Notes: generated by a model from the letters alone, not told the origin. DNA of 64,000 nucleotides from Elusimicrobiaceae bacterium (GCA_016283355.1 JAEEMS010000023.1:29451-93450), one strand, 5' to 3'. Counted from the stretch's first letter, positions 1-8,371 are shown. Made by a program: numbers and translations.

Positions 1-1637
1 ATGACCCCGTACCCGATCCGGCTATCTATCGGCAAGATATACCACCATGGCTTTCTCGCGCCGTTCAGCGTTTAATGGCCAAACAGCCCGATGATCGTTT
101 TCAAACCGCAAAAGAAGCATTTTTGTTCTTTCAACGTATGCGGGCGGAAGAACAACGCAAAATCAAAGAATCCGATGGAGAAAAAATAGTCAATTTATCC
201 GAAGAAGGACCGTTGCGCTTGGTTAAGGATGAAGTATTCAATACTACCACCTCCATTAAAATGGAACGTGCGTTTCAAAAACAACAGCCGGCCGCTAAAG
301 TGCAAAGAACTTCCGCTTTACCTCCTTTAGTACAGGGCAATACGGTAAAAGAACAACGAAAAAAAGTATGGTCGCAAGCCAATTCAATGCCGGGGTTACC
401 GACTACGGATAAAGCAAAAACAGCCAAAATTTACCAGGCAAAGGCCGCTCCTCAACTATACAAAGTACGAAAATTGGCAGATACAACCATCCGTTTTTTA
501 ATGAAATTATGTGTGTTACCGTTGCTGTTGGGAATCATCGTCGCAGGAATCGTATTTTTGTTTCACTCTTGGGGAAAAGTTGCCTCTGTGCATACCGTTT
601 CCGGCGTAGGGCTTGGACAAAACTTAATTAATTCACTGTTTTCTCAACCCTATGCACCCAGTCAATTTCACTGGATGTTGCTGAGCTTAACTTCTCTCTT
701 GGTGGTATGGTTGTTAAATCGGGTAAAAAGTTACTCCCACTCTATCACGTTTATTGTTCTGACGGCAGTTGTGGCTTATTTGGCAGGTTTATGTGCGCCG
801 CAAATACCGCTTTTACATGTATCTTCCGTTACGCGCTACATTTTCTCACCGGAGTATAATCTTGCATACCTTTTGCTCGCGCTACTGGGATCCCTCGTCT
901 TATGTTTTACCATCAACCGTTCTATGGGGCAGGGTGTTTTGGGAGCTACACTTGTGGTGGCTACACTTGTACTTACTTATTTTTCAACCCGCTTTTCTAT
1001 TCCACCCACCACGTTGCGCCCTGTGGCTTTATTTCCCTTCCTGGGAATGGCCTTGGGATTAGGAGCCATATCCTTCTTTGTAACCGCTCAAAAAAAAGAC
1101 AGCGCGCTCGGACCGGCATTGTTCCTTTTGGGGGGCGTAGCGTGTTTGTGGATTTACGGAGTATCCGGTATTCAAGAAACTACACTTACTACGCTCACCA
1201 CGCTTACCCAAAAAGTGAACATTAAGCAAATTGCACCTCCAACGGATGTTCAGCAAGCCGCTCAGGAAGAAAAAAGATATAACATTAATTCGAAGCGGGA
1301 ATTATTTGCCCCTAAAAACTCAACCAATGAACTCACCCACTTGTCGGAGGATGATTCCGCCAAACGTATTGAACGGGAAATCATTCGTGTTACAGGGGGA
1401 CAGGCGTTCAACGAACGGTCTCTTGCTCTTTTTACCCATTTTCTTACAACCTATTATAAAGGGGGCTATTCCCCGATGAAGTACAAAGTTTGGTTGTATA
1501 CAATGGGGCTTCCCTTTGATAATTTTAACCGCAATGCCCAAACAAATGATGTCTATTCCTTGTTATTAATCATTTTATTTGCATGCTCGGTGGGTTCTTG
1601 TATTGGCACGATTGTATTGAGGGAAAAATATGAGTAG
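1..1637 (+). CDS. Ser/Thr protein kinase C-terminal part with multi-span membrane region (5' truncated by window)
   Basis: The reading frame is open from base 3 and enters mid-gene. The first ~30 codons (…PPWLSRAVQRLMAKQPDDRFQ…) match the end of the C-lobe of Hanks-type Ser/Thr kinases, where a conserved 'P..R' motif closes the domain. The ATG at 75 lies inside this motif, so it is not the start. After a ~110-residue charged linker come about seven hydrophobic spans, then a soluble loop, then one last span near the C-terminus. The gene overlaps the following PP2C phosphatase by 8 bases, the usual pairing of a bacterial kinase with its opposing phosphatase. The catalytic lobe is outside the window, so activity cannot be judged. 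The polytopic tail is unusual, as most bacterial relatives have a single membrane pass. Confidence 0.8.
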   Translation, partial: DPVPDPAIYRQDIPPWLSRAVQRLMAKQPDDRFQTAKEAFLFFQRMRAEEQRKIKESDGEKIVNLSEEGPLRLVKDEVFNTTTSIKMERAFQKQQPAAKVQRTSALPPLVQGNTVKEQRKKVWSQANSMPGLPTTDKAKTAKIYQAKAAPQLYKVRKLADTTIRFLMKLCVLPLLLGIIVAGIVFLFHSWGKVASVHTVSGVGLGQNLINSLFSQPYAPSQFHWMLLSLTSLLVVWLLNRVKSYSHSITFIVLTAVVAYLAGLCAPQIPLLHVSSVTRYIFSPEYNLAYLLLALLGSLVLCFTINRSMGQGVLGATLVVATLVLTYFSTRFSIPPTTLRPVALFPFLGMALGLGAISFFVTAQKKDSALGPALFLLGGVACLWIYGVSGIQETTLTTLTTLTQKVNIKQIAPPTDVQQAAQEEKRYNINSKRELFAPKNSTNELTHLSEDDSAKRIEREIIRVTGGQAFNERSLALFTHFLTTYYKGGYSPMKYKVWLYTMGLPFDNFNRNAQTNDVYSLLLIILFACSVGSCIGTIVLREKYE

Positions 1638-2451
1638 CTTCGATATTGAATTTGCTGCCGTTACCGAAATTGGCAAAATTCGAGAAAAAAATGAGGATAA
1701 CGTTCTCATTTCTTCCGATTTAAGCTTGGGAGTGGTAGCCGACGGAATGGGCGGCCACAGTGCCGGCGAAATTGCCAGTAATATTGCCTCCTTGGTATTG
1801 GCCGAAACGATTCGGAAGATTAATCACCAACAACTAAATATTCCGCCCTCTTTTTTGCCCAAATTAGATCTCTCTTCCCGCAAATTATTATTAGCGGCCA
1901 ATTTAGCCAATGAAGCTATTTTTTCTACTGCCCAAACTTCCACCATTTACAAAATGATGGGAACCACTATGACCGGCGTTTTATTGGAAGGAGATATAGC
2001 CACCATTGTACATGTAGGGGATTCCCGTCTTTATTTGCAACGTGATAATAAGTTTACCCAAATTACTACGGATCATTCATTAGCAATGGAACATGTACGT
2101 AGGGGATTGCTTACCAAAGAGGAAGCTAATCATTCCCGTATCCAAAATGTACTCACGCGGGCCATGGGTATCAAACGAAATATTGAATTTGATTTGCTGC
2201 GCTTTCCTATTCAAGCAAACGATACGTTGCTTCTTTGTTCCGACGGCTTGTATAAGGGTTTGAATGATAGCCAAATGGCTCAAATTCTACAACAAGGCCA
2301 CCAAACACCATTGGTCCGATTGTGCAAACAATTGGTACGTTGCGCCAACGACAATGATGGACAAGACAACATTTCCACTGTTTTGATTAAAATTTTACCA
2401 CCTCGTAAAATTTCATTAAAACAACGTCTGAAAAAATTATTTTCCTTCTAA
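1630..2451 (+). CDS. PP2C-family protein Ser/Thr phosphatase
   Basis: A 273-residue soluble phosphatase of the PrpC/Stp type, expected to remove phosphate from proteins modified by the kinase encoded just upstream. The metal-binding motifs of the PPM family appear in order: REKNEDN (about 18-24), DGMGGH (38-43), GTTMTG, VGDSR, DHS, SDGL and QDNIS near the C-terminus. All acidic metal ligands seem present, so it is probably active. Its start lies inside the end of the kinase gene, indicating translational coupling. Length is typical for the family. Confidence 0.93.
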   Translation: MSSFDIEFAAVTEIGKIREKNEDNVLISSDLSLGVVADGMGGHSAGEIASNIASLVLAETIRKINHQQLNIPPSFLPKLDLSSRKLLLAANLANEAIFSTAQTSTIYKMMGTTMTGVLLEGDIATIVHVGDSRLYLQRDNKFTQITTDHSLAMEHVRRGLLTKEEANHSRIQNVLTRAMGIKRNIEFDLLRFPIQANDTLLLCSDGLYKGLNDSQMAQILQQGHQTPLVRLCKQLVRCANDNDGQDNISTVLIKILPPRKISLKQRLKKLFSF

Positions 2452-2497
2452 TACGCATATTCTCTCCGCCCACTTTCTTAGCAATCAAAGCAAGAGG

Positions 2498-2551
2498 TTG
2501 ACAATTTTAATCTAAAATGCTAAATTAGCATTAAGCTTAAGTGAGTGCTAA
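2498..2551 (+). promoter_or_regulatory. groESL promoter with CIRCE operator
   Basis: A -35 box TTGACA (2498-2503) and a -10 box TAAATT (2521-2526) are separated by 17 bp. An inverted repeat overlaps the -10: left arm TTAGCATTA (2525-2533), 9-bp spacer, right arm GAGTGCTAA (2543-2551). The right arm is a perfect CIRCE half-site; the left arm matches 7 of 9 positions of TTAGCACTC. CIRCE is the operator of the heat-shock repressor HrcA, so heat-inducible repression by HrcA is inferred. No hrcA gene is in the window. Confidence 0.9.
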
Positions 2552-2593
2552 AAACACCGCCAGGCAATTTTATTATTTTACAAGGAGTGAACT

Positions 2594-2887
2594 ATGGCTG
2601 ATGCAAAAATTAAACCATTGGGCGACCGTGTAATCGTGAAACCCATTGAAAGAGAAACTATGAAAGGGGGAATCATCATTCCCGATACCGCCAAAGAAAA
2701 ACCGATGGAGGGGGAAGTGATCGCCGTAGGACCCGGGAAATTATCCGACAAAGGCGAACGTGGTGCAATGGAAGTTAAAAAAGGGGACCGTGTCCTTTAC
2801 GGTAAATATTCCGGTACGGAAGTAAAACTGGACGATCAAACCTATTTAATCATCCACCAAGATGAAATCTTGGGGATTTTGGGGTAA
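2594..2887 (+). CDS. groES: Co-chaperonin GroES
   Basis: A 97-residue 10-kDa chaperonin that caps the GroEL ring. The N-terminus (IKPLGDRVIVKPIERE) and the mobile-loop region (MKGGIIIPDTAKEKP) are diagnostic, as is VLYGKYSGTEV near the end. An AAGGAG ribosome site lies 7 bases before the ATG. It is the first gene of the CIRCE-controlled operon and is followed 15 bases later by groEL. Length and motifs are fully typical. Confidence 0.98.
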   Translation: MADAKIKPLGDRVIVKPIERETMKGGIIIPDTAKEKPMEGEVIAVGPGKLSDKGERGAMEVKKGDRVLYGKYSGTEVKLDDQTYLIIHQDEILGILG

Positions 2888-2902
2888 AAGAAGGAGATTA
2901 TT

Positions 2903-4540
2903 ATGGCAAAACAAATTATTTATGGTGATGAAGCCCGTGCTAAAATGCGCACAGGCATCGAAAAAGTAGCGAATGCAGTTAAAGTAACCTTGGGGCCGAA
3001 AGGCAGAAGCGTTGTATTGGAAAAGAAATTCGGATCTCCTCTTATCATTGATGATGGCGTAACCATTGCCAAAGATATTGAGCTGGAAGATAAATTTGAA
3101 AATATGGGTGCCCAACTCATCCGTGAAGTGGCCTCCAAAACCAATGATGTGGCCGGGGACGGTACAACTACCGCAACTGTATTGGCCAATGCCATGCTGA
3201 CCGAAGGTATCAAAAATATCACTGCCGGGGCCAATCCGACGCTTGTAAAAAAAGGGATTGAAATGGCCGTCGAAACCACAAAAGAAGCTCTCAATAAAAT
3301 GCATAAGCCGGTCAAGACCAAAGAAGAGAAAGCCCAAATTGCCACCATTTCTTCCAATGATCGCGAAATCGGCAATATGATTGCTGAGGCCATTGAAAAA
3401 GTAGGGGCTGAGGGGGTTATCACGGTAGAAGAGGGGAAAACCGCCACCACGCAACTTGATATTGTGGAAGGGATGCAGTTTGACCGCGGTTATATTTCAC
3501 CTTATTTTGTAACCGATTCCGAACGTATGGAATGTGTGTTGGAAAATCCGTACCTCATCATTACAGACAAAAAGATTTCTTCGATGAATGAACTTTTACC
3601 CGTGTTGGAAAAGATTGTTCAAAGCGGTAAACAGTTTTTGATCATCGCCGAAGATGTAGATGGCGAAGCGTTGGCTACGTTGGTAGTTAATAAATTGCGC
3701 GGCACTTTAAAAGGATGCGCTGTAAAAGCTCCGGGATTTGGGGATAGACGCAAAGAAATGCTCGAAGATATTGCCATTCTAACTGGAGGGGATGTCCTTT
3801 CGGAAGAAAGAGGAATTAAACTTGATAAAGCAGAACTTGCCATGCTCGGTCAATGTGCTCGCGTAGTGATTGACAAAGAAAATACTACTATCGTCAGCGG
3901 AAAAGGTTCCAAAGAAGCCATTGCCGCCCGGGCTAACCAAATCCGCGCTCAGGTAGAAAATTCTAAGAGTGAATACGACAAAGAAAAATTGCAAGAACGC
4001 TTGGCAAAACTTTCCGGCGGGGTAGCTGTAATCAGCGTAGGTGCCGCTACCGAAACAGAACTCAAAGCCAAAAAAGCCAAGGTAGAAGATGCCAAAAATG
4101 CTACCAAAGCCGGGGTGGAAGAAGGTCTCGTTCCCGGCGGTGGTGTAGCATTGGCCCGCTGTCAAAAAGCTTTGGAAGCTTTAAAAGAAGAAAATGAAGA
4201 CATCCGCACCGGGATTAATATCGTGCGCAAAGCGCTCACAGCTCCTCTTAAACAGATTGCCATTAATGCCGGCTTGGATGGTGCTGTCGTAGTAGACAAG
4301 GTACTGGGCATGAAAGGTATCGCGGACGGATACGATGCAGATAAAAATGAATACTGCGATCTGCTCAAAGCCGGCGTGGTAGACCCGGCCAAAGTAGTCC
4401 GTACCGCACTCGAAAATGCCGCTTCTATCACGGGCACTGTACTACTTACCGAAACGTTAGTAGCAGACGCTCCCGAAAAAGAACACAATCACGCCCCGGC
4501 CGGTATGCCCGGAATGGGGGGAATGGGCGGTATGATGTAA
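2903..4540 (+). CDS. groEL: Chaperonin GroEL
   Basis: A 545-residue 60-kDa chaperonin that folds proteins in an ATP-driven double ring with GroES. Visible signatures are [29 protein letters not shown], the ATP-site motif [11 protein letters not shown] (about 85-95) and the Met/Gly-rich tail ending GMGGMGGMM. An AAGGAG site precedes the ATG. It is co-transcribed with groES and ends at a strong hairpin terminator. Nothing in it looks unusual. Confidence 0.99.
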   Translation: MAKQIIYGDEARAKMRTGIEKVANAVKVTLGPKGRSVVLEKKFGSPLIIDDGVTIAKDIELEDKFENMGAQLIREVASKTNDVAGDGTTTATVLANAMLTEGIKNITAGANPTLVKKGIEMAVETTKEALNKMHKPVKTKEEKAQIATISSNDREIGNMIAEAIEKVGAEGVITVEEGKTATTQLDIVEGMQFDRGYISPYFVTDSERMECVLENPYLIITDKKISSMNELLPVLEKIVQSGKQFLIIAEDVDGEALATLVVNKLRGTLKGCAVKAPGFGDRRKEMLEDIAILTGGDVLSEERGIKLDKAELAMLGQCARVVIDKENTTIVSGKGSKEAIAARANQIRAQVENSKSEYDKEKLQERLAKLSGGVAVISVGAATETELKAKKAKVEDAKNATKAGVEEGLVPGGGVALARCQKALEALKEENEDIRTGINIVRKALTAPLKQIAINAGLDGAVVVDKVLGMKGIADGYDADKNEYCDLLKAGVVDPAKVVRTALENAASITGTVLLTETLVADAPEKEHNHAPAGMPGMGGMGGMM

Positions 4541-4569
4541 GGTAGTACCTGCTACATCTCACAATATGA

Positions 4570-4595
4570 TCCCCCGGCTACGCCGGGGGATTTTA
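4570..4595 (+). terminator. Rho-independent terminator of groESL
   Basis: A perfect 9-bp GC-rich stem (TCCCCCGGC / GCCGGGGGA) with a 3-base loop, followed by TTTT. It lies 30 bases after the groEL stop codon. Confidence 0.9.
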
Positions 4596-4623
4596 ATAAT
4601 ATAGTATAAAAGGCCTAGATAAA

Positions 4624-4687
4624 TATAGGACTTTTGGTCCCAAAAATATAGGACTTTTGGTCCCACCAAAATAGGTCTTTTGGCCCT
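4624..4687 (+). repeat. Array of three palindromic boxes, 23-bp period
   Basis: Two identical 18-base copies (TATAGGACTTTTGGTCCC at 4624-4641 and 4647-4664) are followed by a third, diverged copy (AATAGGTCTTTTGGCCCT at 4670-4687). The period is exactly 23 bp. Each box is an imperfect inverted repeat: GGAC-N5-GTCC in the first two, AGGxC-N5-GxCCT in the third. The array sits between the groEL terminator and the exported protein gene at 4748. The same arrangement precedes the gene at 8372, so an operator for a shared regulator is the likeliest reading. Confidence 0.75.
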
Positions 4688-4747
4688 ACAAATTTTACAA
4701 TTAATAAGCTATTCTATTATTAATATCATACTAACGGTGGGGCAAGT

Positions 4748-5533
4748 ATGCGCAAATTTTGTTTTTTATTTTTATGTATCTGTGTAGGAATTCTTCCACT
4801 CGCGGCCGCAGAATTTCAACCAATCTTGGCGGAAGATGATGCTCGTTTTACCCACTCGCATGATATGGCTTCTTTGTCTTCATTCGTGCCCAATCCTTTA
4901 CAAGTCACAATTCCTGTTTACAAATGGGAAAAAGATTCCGTTACTCCAAAGACATCTTCCGTTCAGTGTCAGGCGTATGCGTTAGGCCCTCATTGGGTGA
5001 TGGTCGGTGGAACTTGTCTCAAGCGGAAATATATTCCTATCATGGAAGGTAATTTATTGTTGGAAGACGTGCAAATTCCTCTAAAAGAAAATCTATTTTT
5101 ACAACCTATGAAAAAAGCACACGTAATGCTGATTCGTGTTCCTGCAAACAATGCCTACAAACAGCTCGTGCGACGTACCGAAGAGCAGAGTAAAAAAATT
5201 ACCCTCTTGGCATTTTCTTCCAAAGACAATGTTAAGTTACTAAACGGACAAATCGTCGTTGGAAACGAAGTAATAGACAAACAACACTATACCATCCAAC
5301 CTGGGGAAATTGAAATAGCGGATACGCACAATCCGCCGGCTGCTCCGTTGTTTTTCGTGCGCAATAAGCAAGCTCCGGTGGTCTATTGGATGGCCGTCAA
5401 AAAACGCAAAGAAAGCTCTCCCTTCGTCTATTTCACGGAAGATGATGTTTCTTTTATCAAAGAAACACTTCAAAAAGAAGATCCGAAAGAAGCCCCTCTC
5501 ATAATCTCTTCCATACGCGTGAATTTCAAATAA
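4748..5533 (+). CDS. Exported trypsin-fold protein lacking the catalytic triad (probable pseudoprotease)
   Basis: A 261-residue protein with a clear signal peptide (hydrophobic residues 4-19, cleavage near LAAA-E). The region CQAYALGPHWVMVGGTC (74-90) lines up with the trypsin-family segment around the catalytic His (CGGSLI..NWVLTAAHC), keeping both Cys and the Trp but with Thr at the His position. AHVMLIRV (124-131) aligns with NDIALLKL, giving His where Asp is expected. NPPAAPLFF (195-203) aligns with GDSGGPLV, giving Pro in place of the catalytic Ser. The fold assignment is by eye from these three blocks. If right, the protein is secreted but not a peptidase, and may bind peptides or act as a decoy or inhibitor. 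A purine-rich site (GGTGGGG) precedes the ATG. The three-box array lies just upstream. Confidence 0.6.
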   Translation: MRKFCFLFLCICVGILPLAAAEFQPILAEDDARFTHSHDMASLSSFVPNPLQVTIPVYKWEKDSVTPKTSSVQCQAYALGPHWVMVGGTCLKRKYIPIMEGNLLLEDVQIPLKENLFLQPMKKAHVMLIRVPANNAYKQLVRRTEEQSKKITLLAFSSKDNVKLLNGQIVVGNEVIDKQHYTIQPGEIEIADTHNPPAAPLFFVRNKQAPVVYWMAVKKRKESSPFVYFTEDDVSFIKETLQKEDPKEAPLIISSIRVNFK

Positions 5534-5545
5534 AAAGAACTAACT

Positions 5546-5580
5546 AAAAATAAAGAGAATTTTTCGTCCTCTTTATTTTT
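5546..5580 (+). terminator. Terminator after the trypsin-fold gene
   Basis: A 12-bp AT-rich inverted repeat (AAAAATAAAGAG / CTCTTTATTTTT) with an 11-base loop, ending in a T run. It starts 12 bases after the stop codon. Confidence 0.7.
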
Positions 5581-5611
5581 ATAATATCGTTATCTTTACA
5601 AAGGAGATTTT

Positions 5612-6340
5612 ATGGCACAGAATCCTACATTAAATGAGCAAGCTTTTCGACGCGCCGGTTCGGGAACTTTTCAAAACACCCGGTCAATGACGCTTCAGGG
5701 CACAATCAATAAAACATTTTTATTATTGTTTATTTGCGTACTGGGAGGCATGATTTCGTGGACAAATCCCAGCGCTTGGGCCCCTTATTCCTTGTGGATT
5801 TTACTGGGAGCGTTTGTCATTGCACTTTTTACCTCTTTTAAACCGACACTCTCTCCGATACTTTCTCCCATCTACGCTTTTGCGGAAGGACTCTTTTTGG
5901 GCGCTTTATCCGCCGCGTATAATACGCAATTTCATGGCATCGTGTTCAATGCAGTGGCGGCTACCATATTAGTATTTTTTGTTATGTTACTTTTGTACAA
6001 AACACGAATTATCAAAGTAACTCGTGGGCTTATGATAACCATTTTTTCAGCCACCGCCGCGATTTGTTTGCTTTATGTCGGTTCATGGATACTGTCGCTT
6101 TTTGGCGTAAGTACCGCCTATTTAACGTCCTCCTCTCCGCTTTCTATCGGTATCAGCGTGGTAGTATGCCTTGTTGCGGCGTTTAATTTCTTACTGGATT
6201 TTCATTTTATTGACCAAATGACACTCCAATATACTGTCCCCAAATACATGGAATGGTACAGCGCGTTCGGACTTCTGGTCACGCTCATCTGGCTTTACAT
6301 TGAAATCCTTAATTTATTGGGAAAAACGCAACGAAGATAA
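5612..6340 (+). CDS. Bax inhibitor-1/YccA-family inner membrane protein
   Basis: A 242-residue polytopic protein with about seven hydrophobic spans after a ~30-residue polar N-terminus. The pattern of spans, the segment around YAFAEGLFLGALSAAYN and the late acidic motif FNFLLDFHFID match the bacterial YccA/BI-1 family. Members are linked to calcium leak or to control of FtsH-type proteolysis; the role here is unknown. AAGGAG lies 7 bases before the ATG. It stands alone between a terminator and pgk. Confidence 0.75.
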   Translation: MAQNPTLNEQAFRRAGSGTFQNTRSMTLQGTINKTFLLLFICVLGGMISWTNPSAWAPYSLWILLGAFVIALFTSFKPTLSPILSPIYAFAEGLFLGALSAAYNTQFHGIVFNAVAATILVFFVMLLLYKTRIIKVTRGLMITIFSATAAICLLYVGSWILSLFGVSTAYLTSSSPLSIGISVVVCLVAAFNFLLDFHFIDQMTLQYTVPKYMEWYSAFGLLVTLIWLYIEILNLLGKTQRR

Positions 6341-6427
6341 CTTCATATTCACAAGACGGCTACCCATTAAATTTGATAAAATAAGGTATCCGCCTTTGGG
6401 CGAAAAATCAAACAGGAGTCAAGAATT

Positions 6428-7621
6428 ATGAATTTTGACAGCATCAAAAAAATCCAGAATATGGATTTGAAAAATAAAAAAGTATTGGTGCGCGTAGATT
6501 ACAACGTACCTTTGAAAGATGGCAAAGTAGATAACAACAAGCGTATTGTAGCTACCGAAAAAACCATTAAACATTTATTAGACAACAACTGCCGTATCGT
6601 TTTAATCGCTCACTTGGGCCGTCCGAAAGGCAAAGTTTGCCCGGAATTTAGTTTGGCTCCCGTAGCGGAAGAAGTGCAAAAATTGTTTGGGGTACCCGTG
6701 CATTTTGCGAAAGATTGCATCGGTGCGGAAGCTGATAAAGTAGTGGCTGCAACCAAAAACGGCGAAATTGCCCTCTTAGAAAACTTGCGCTTTCACCCAG
6801 AGGAAGAAAAGAACGATCCGGAATTTGCCAAACAGTTAGCCAAACACGGTGAAGTGTTTGTGCAAGAAGCATTCGGGACCGTACACCGTGCTCACGCTTC
6901 CACCAGTGCTGTAGCCGATTATTTGCCCGGCTGTGCAGGGTTCCTCGTACAAAAAGAAGTAGAATTTTTAGGTAAAGCTCTCGAAAATCCGGCCCGTCCG
7001 TTCGCAGCCGTTATCGGTGGGGCAAAAGTATCCGATAAAATTTTGCTCTTGAACAACTTGCTTGATAAAGTCAACGTGCTCATCATTGGCGGAGGTATGG
7101 CCTACACATTCCTCAAAGCCAAAGGGATGGAAATTGGTAAATCTTTAGTTGACGATACAAAAATCGACGAAGCCAAACAAGTTATGACCAAAGCCCAGGC
7201 CAAAGGCGTCAAAATGTTAATGCCGGTTGATTTCCGCGTTTCCAAAGAATTTTCCGAGACTGCTACCGCTACGGAAGTAGACGTAATCCCGGCAGATATG
7301 GAATCCATGGACATCGGCCCCAAAACCGAAAAACTTTTCCATGACGCTCTTATGGAATGTAAAACTATTTTCTGGAACGGTCCGATGGGTGTGTTTGAAT
7401 TCCCGAACTTTTCTAAAGGAAGCATTGCCATTGCCAACGCGATGATTGAAGCCACCAAAAACGGGGCCATTTCCATCATCGGTGGGGGAGATAGTGTAAA
7501 CGTGCTCAAAAAAGGAAAAATCAACCAAAAGGAATTCTCCCATGTTTCTACCGGTGGTGGTGCCAGTATGGAATTCGTGGAAGGGAAAGAATTGCCCGGT
7601 TTGGTAGCATTAGCCAAATAA
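6428..7621 (+). CDS. pgk: Phosphoglycerate kinase
   Basis: A 397-residue glycolytic enzyme that makes ATP from 1,3-bisphosphoglycerate. Signatures: RVDYNVPLKDGKV (about 22-34), LIAHLGRPKGK, ENLRFHPEEE, the hinge motif GGAKVSDKI, and the nucleotide-binding GGGDSVNVLKK near the end. Length is normal. A CAGGAGT ribosome site precedes the ATG. It seems monocistronic, with its own upstream region (a TAAAAT-type -10 near 6379) and a downstream hairpin. Confidence 0.98.
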   Translation: MNFDSIKKIQNMDLKNKKVLVRVDYNVPLKDGKVDNNKRIVATEKTIKHLLDNNCRIVLIAHLGRPKGKVCPEFSLAPVAEEVQKLFGVPVHFAKDCIGAEADKVVAATKNGEIALLENLRFHPEEEKNDPEFAKQLAKHGEVFVQEAFGTVHRAHASTSAVADYLPGCAGFLVQKEVEFLGKALENPARPFAAVIGGAKVSDKILLLNNLLDKVNVLIIGGGMAYTFLKAKGMEIGKSLVDDTKIDEAKQVMTKAQAKGVKMLMPVDFRVSKEFSETATATEVDVIPADMESMDIGPKTEKLFHDALMECKTIFWNGPMGVFEFPNFSKGSIAIANAMIEATKNGAISIIGGGDSVNVLKKGKINQKEFSHVSTGGGASMEFVEGKELPGLVALAK

Positions 7622-7632
7622 CTTGTATTTTT

Positions 7633-7660
7633 CTATCCCCCGCTTAAACCCGGGGGATAG
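7633..7660 (+). terminator. Terminator after pgk
   Basis: A 9-bp stem (CTATCCCCC / GGGGGATAG) with a 10-base loop, 12 bases after the stop. The T run after it is weak, so efficiency is uncertain. Confidence 0.65.
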
Positions 7661-7715
7661 TTATGTATAGACAAAAAATTGTATAATATGGGTAGTTCTT
7701 TTTGAGGAGAATAAA

Positions 7716-8015
7716 ATGTATACATTGATTTTACTGATTCATTTCGTTGTTTGCTTATTGTTAATTGCAATCGTTCTGTTGCAAAGCGGCAAAGGTTCTG
7801 CTGCCGGAATTTTTGGTGCTTCCGGGGCCGATAACTTGTTTGCCAGCCCGACGGCCTTTAATGCTATCAATAAATTTACCGCTATCTTGGCTTTGGTACT
7901 TATGATTACCTCCATCGTTTTAACTTATATTTCCAACAAACGGGAACATTCTTCCGTATTGGATGGCATCAAAATACCGGCTTCGTCCGCTCCGGCCGTT
8001 CCCGGTAACAATTAA
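7716..8015 (+). CDS. secG: Protein translocase subunit SecG
   Basis: A 99-residue membrane protein with two hydrophobic spans (about 2-22 and 50-70). The loop between them contains LLQSGKGSAAGIFGASGADNLFASPTA in full agreement with SecG (Q.GKG.G.....G......F), the auxiliary subunit of SecYEG. GAGGAG precedes the ATG. In many genomes secG follows triose-phosphate or pgk genes, as here. Confidence 0.95.
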   Translation: MYTLILLIHFVVCLLLIAIVLLQSGKGSAAGIFGASGADNLFASPTAFNAINKFTAILALVLMITSIVLTYISNKREHSSVLDGIKIPASSAPAVPGNN

Positions 8016-8019
8016 TTTT

Positions 8020-8048
8020 ATCCCCCTTGCTTTAACCCGCAGGGGGAT
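8020..8048 (+). terminator. Terminator after secG
   Basis: An 8-bp stem (ATCCCCCT / AGGGGGAT) with a 13-base loop, 5 bases after the secG stop, followed by TATTGT. Confidence 0.65.
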
Positions 8049-8060
8049 TATTGTGTCAAG

Positions 8061-8089
8061 TTGCACCTAATGTCTTTTTTTAGTAGAAT
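8061..8089 (+). promoter_or_regulatory. Promoter of tRNA-Leu
   Basis: -35 TTGCAC (8061-8066), 17-bp spacer, -10 TAGAAT (8084-8089). The predicted start is about 8096. The -10 is embedded in TTTTTTAGTAGAATA, which recurs exactly in the tRNA-Arg promoter at about 25322-25336. Confidence 0.75.
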
Positions 8090-8125
8090 AGAGGAGTAGT
8101 ATCCCTTGTAGTAAAACAGATTTTC

Positions 8126-8207
8126 GCGCGGATGGCGGAATTGGTATACGCGTGCGTTTGAGGGGCGCATGCCTTACGGCTTGAGGGTTCGAGTCCCTCT
8201 CCGCGCA
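8126..8207 (+). tRNA. tRNA-Leu (anticodon GAG)
   Basis: A full cloverleaf can be drawn: 7-bp acceptor stem GCGCGGA / TCCGCGC, D-loop with GGTATACGC, anticodon stem TGCGT / GCGCA with loop TTGAGGG (anticodon GAG at 8160-8162), a long class II variable arm, and a T arm with GGGTTCGAGTCCC. The discriminator is A (8207). The 3' CCA is not encoded, so it must be added after transcription. Confidence 0.95.
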
Positions 8208-8216
8208 ATAAATATA

Positions 8217-8244
8217 AATAGGGCGAAAGCCCTATTTTGTTTTT
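8217..8244 (+). terminator. Terminator after tRNA-Leu
   Basis: An 8-bp stem AATAGGGC / GCCCTATT with the GAAA tetraloop-like sequence, followed by TTGTTTTT. Confidence 0.85.
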
Positions 8245-8274
8245 ATATGGATTTAAACAGTTACGCACTTTTTC

Positions 8275-8336
8275 TAGGCCTTTAGGGGTAGTATTTTCTA
8301 GGTCCTTTTGACACAGCTTTTTAGGTCTTTTGGCCC
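8275..8336 (+). repeat. Second array of three boxes, 23-24-bp period
   Basis: Three related copies start at 8275 (TAGGCCTTTAGGGG), 8299 (TAGGTCCTTTTGAC) and 8322 (TAGGTCTTTTGGCCC). Spacings are 24 and 23 bp. The third copy is almost identical to the third copy of the array at 4624-4687, and both are followed by a similar CCCT(TG/AC)..AAATTT stretch. The array ends exactly at the -35 box of the next gene, the position of activator sites or of a repressor blocking polymerase. Confidence 0.7.
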
Positions 8337-8365
8337 TTGTAAATTTCACTATAAGTACCTAGAAT
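8337..8365 (+). promoter_or_regulatory. Promoter of the 8372 gene, predicted leaderless
   Basis: -35 TTGTAA (8337-8342), 17-bp spacer, -10 TAGAAT (8360-8365). Only six bases separate the -10 from the ATG at 8372, which puts the transcription start on or next to the A of the start codon. No ribosome-binding site is present. Confidence 0.65.
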
Positions 8366-8371
8366 AAGATT

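Noticed and set aside
2920..4488. Long minus-strand frames opposite groEL (e.g. 2920-3450, 3779-4165)
   Set aside because: Low-complexity Ser/Phe-rich translations with no ribosome site; they are shadows of the strongly biased codons of groEL.
4624..4687. Possible CRISPR array (three short repeats)
   Set aside because: The repeat unit is 18 bases with only 5-base gaps, there are no spacers of CRISPR length and no cas genes. Regulatory boxes fit better.
8080..8349. 89-codon minus-strand frame across the tRNA-Leu gene
   Set aside because: Its translation is the antisense of the tRNA (RGEGLEPS… pattern seen opposite many tRNA-Leu genes). The tRNA cloverleaf and promoter explain the sequence.
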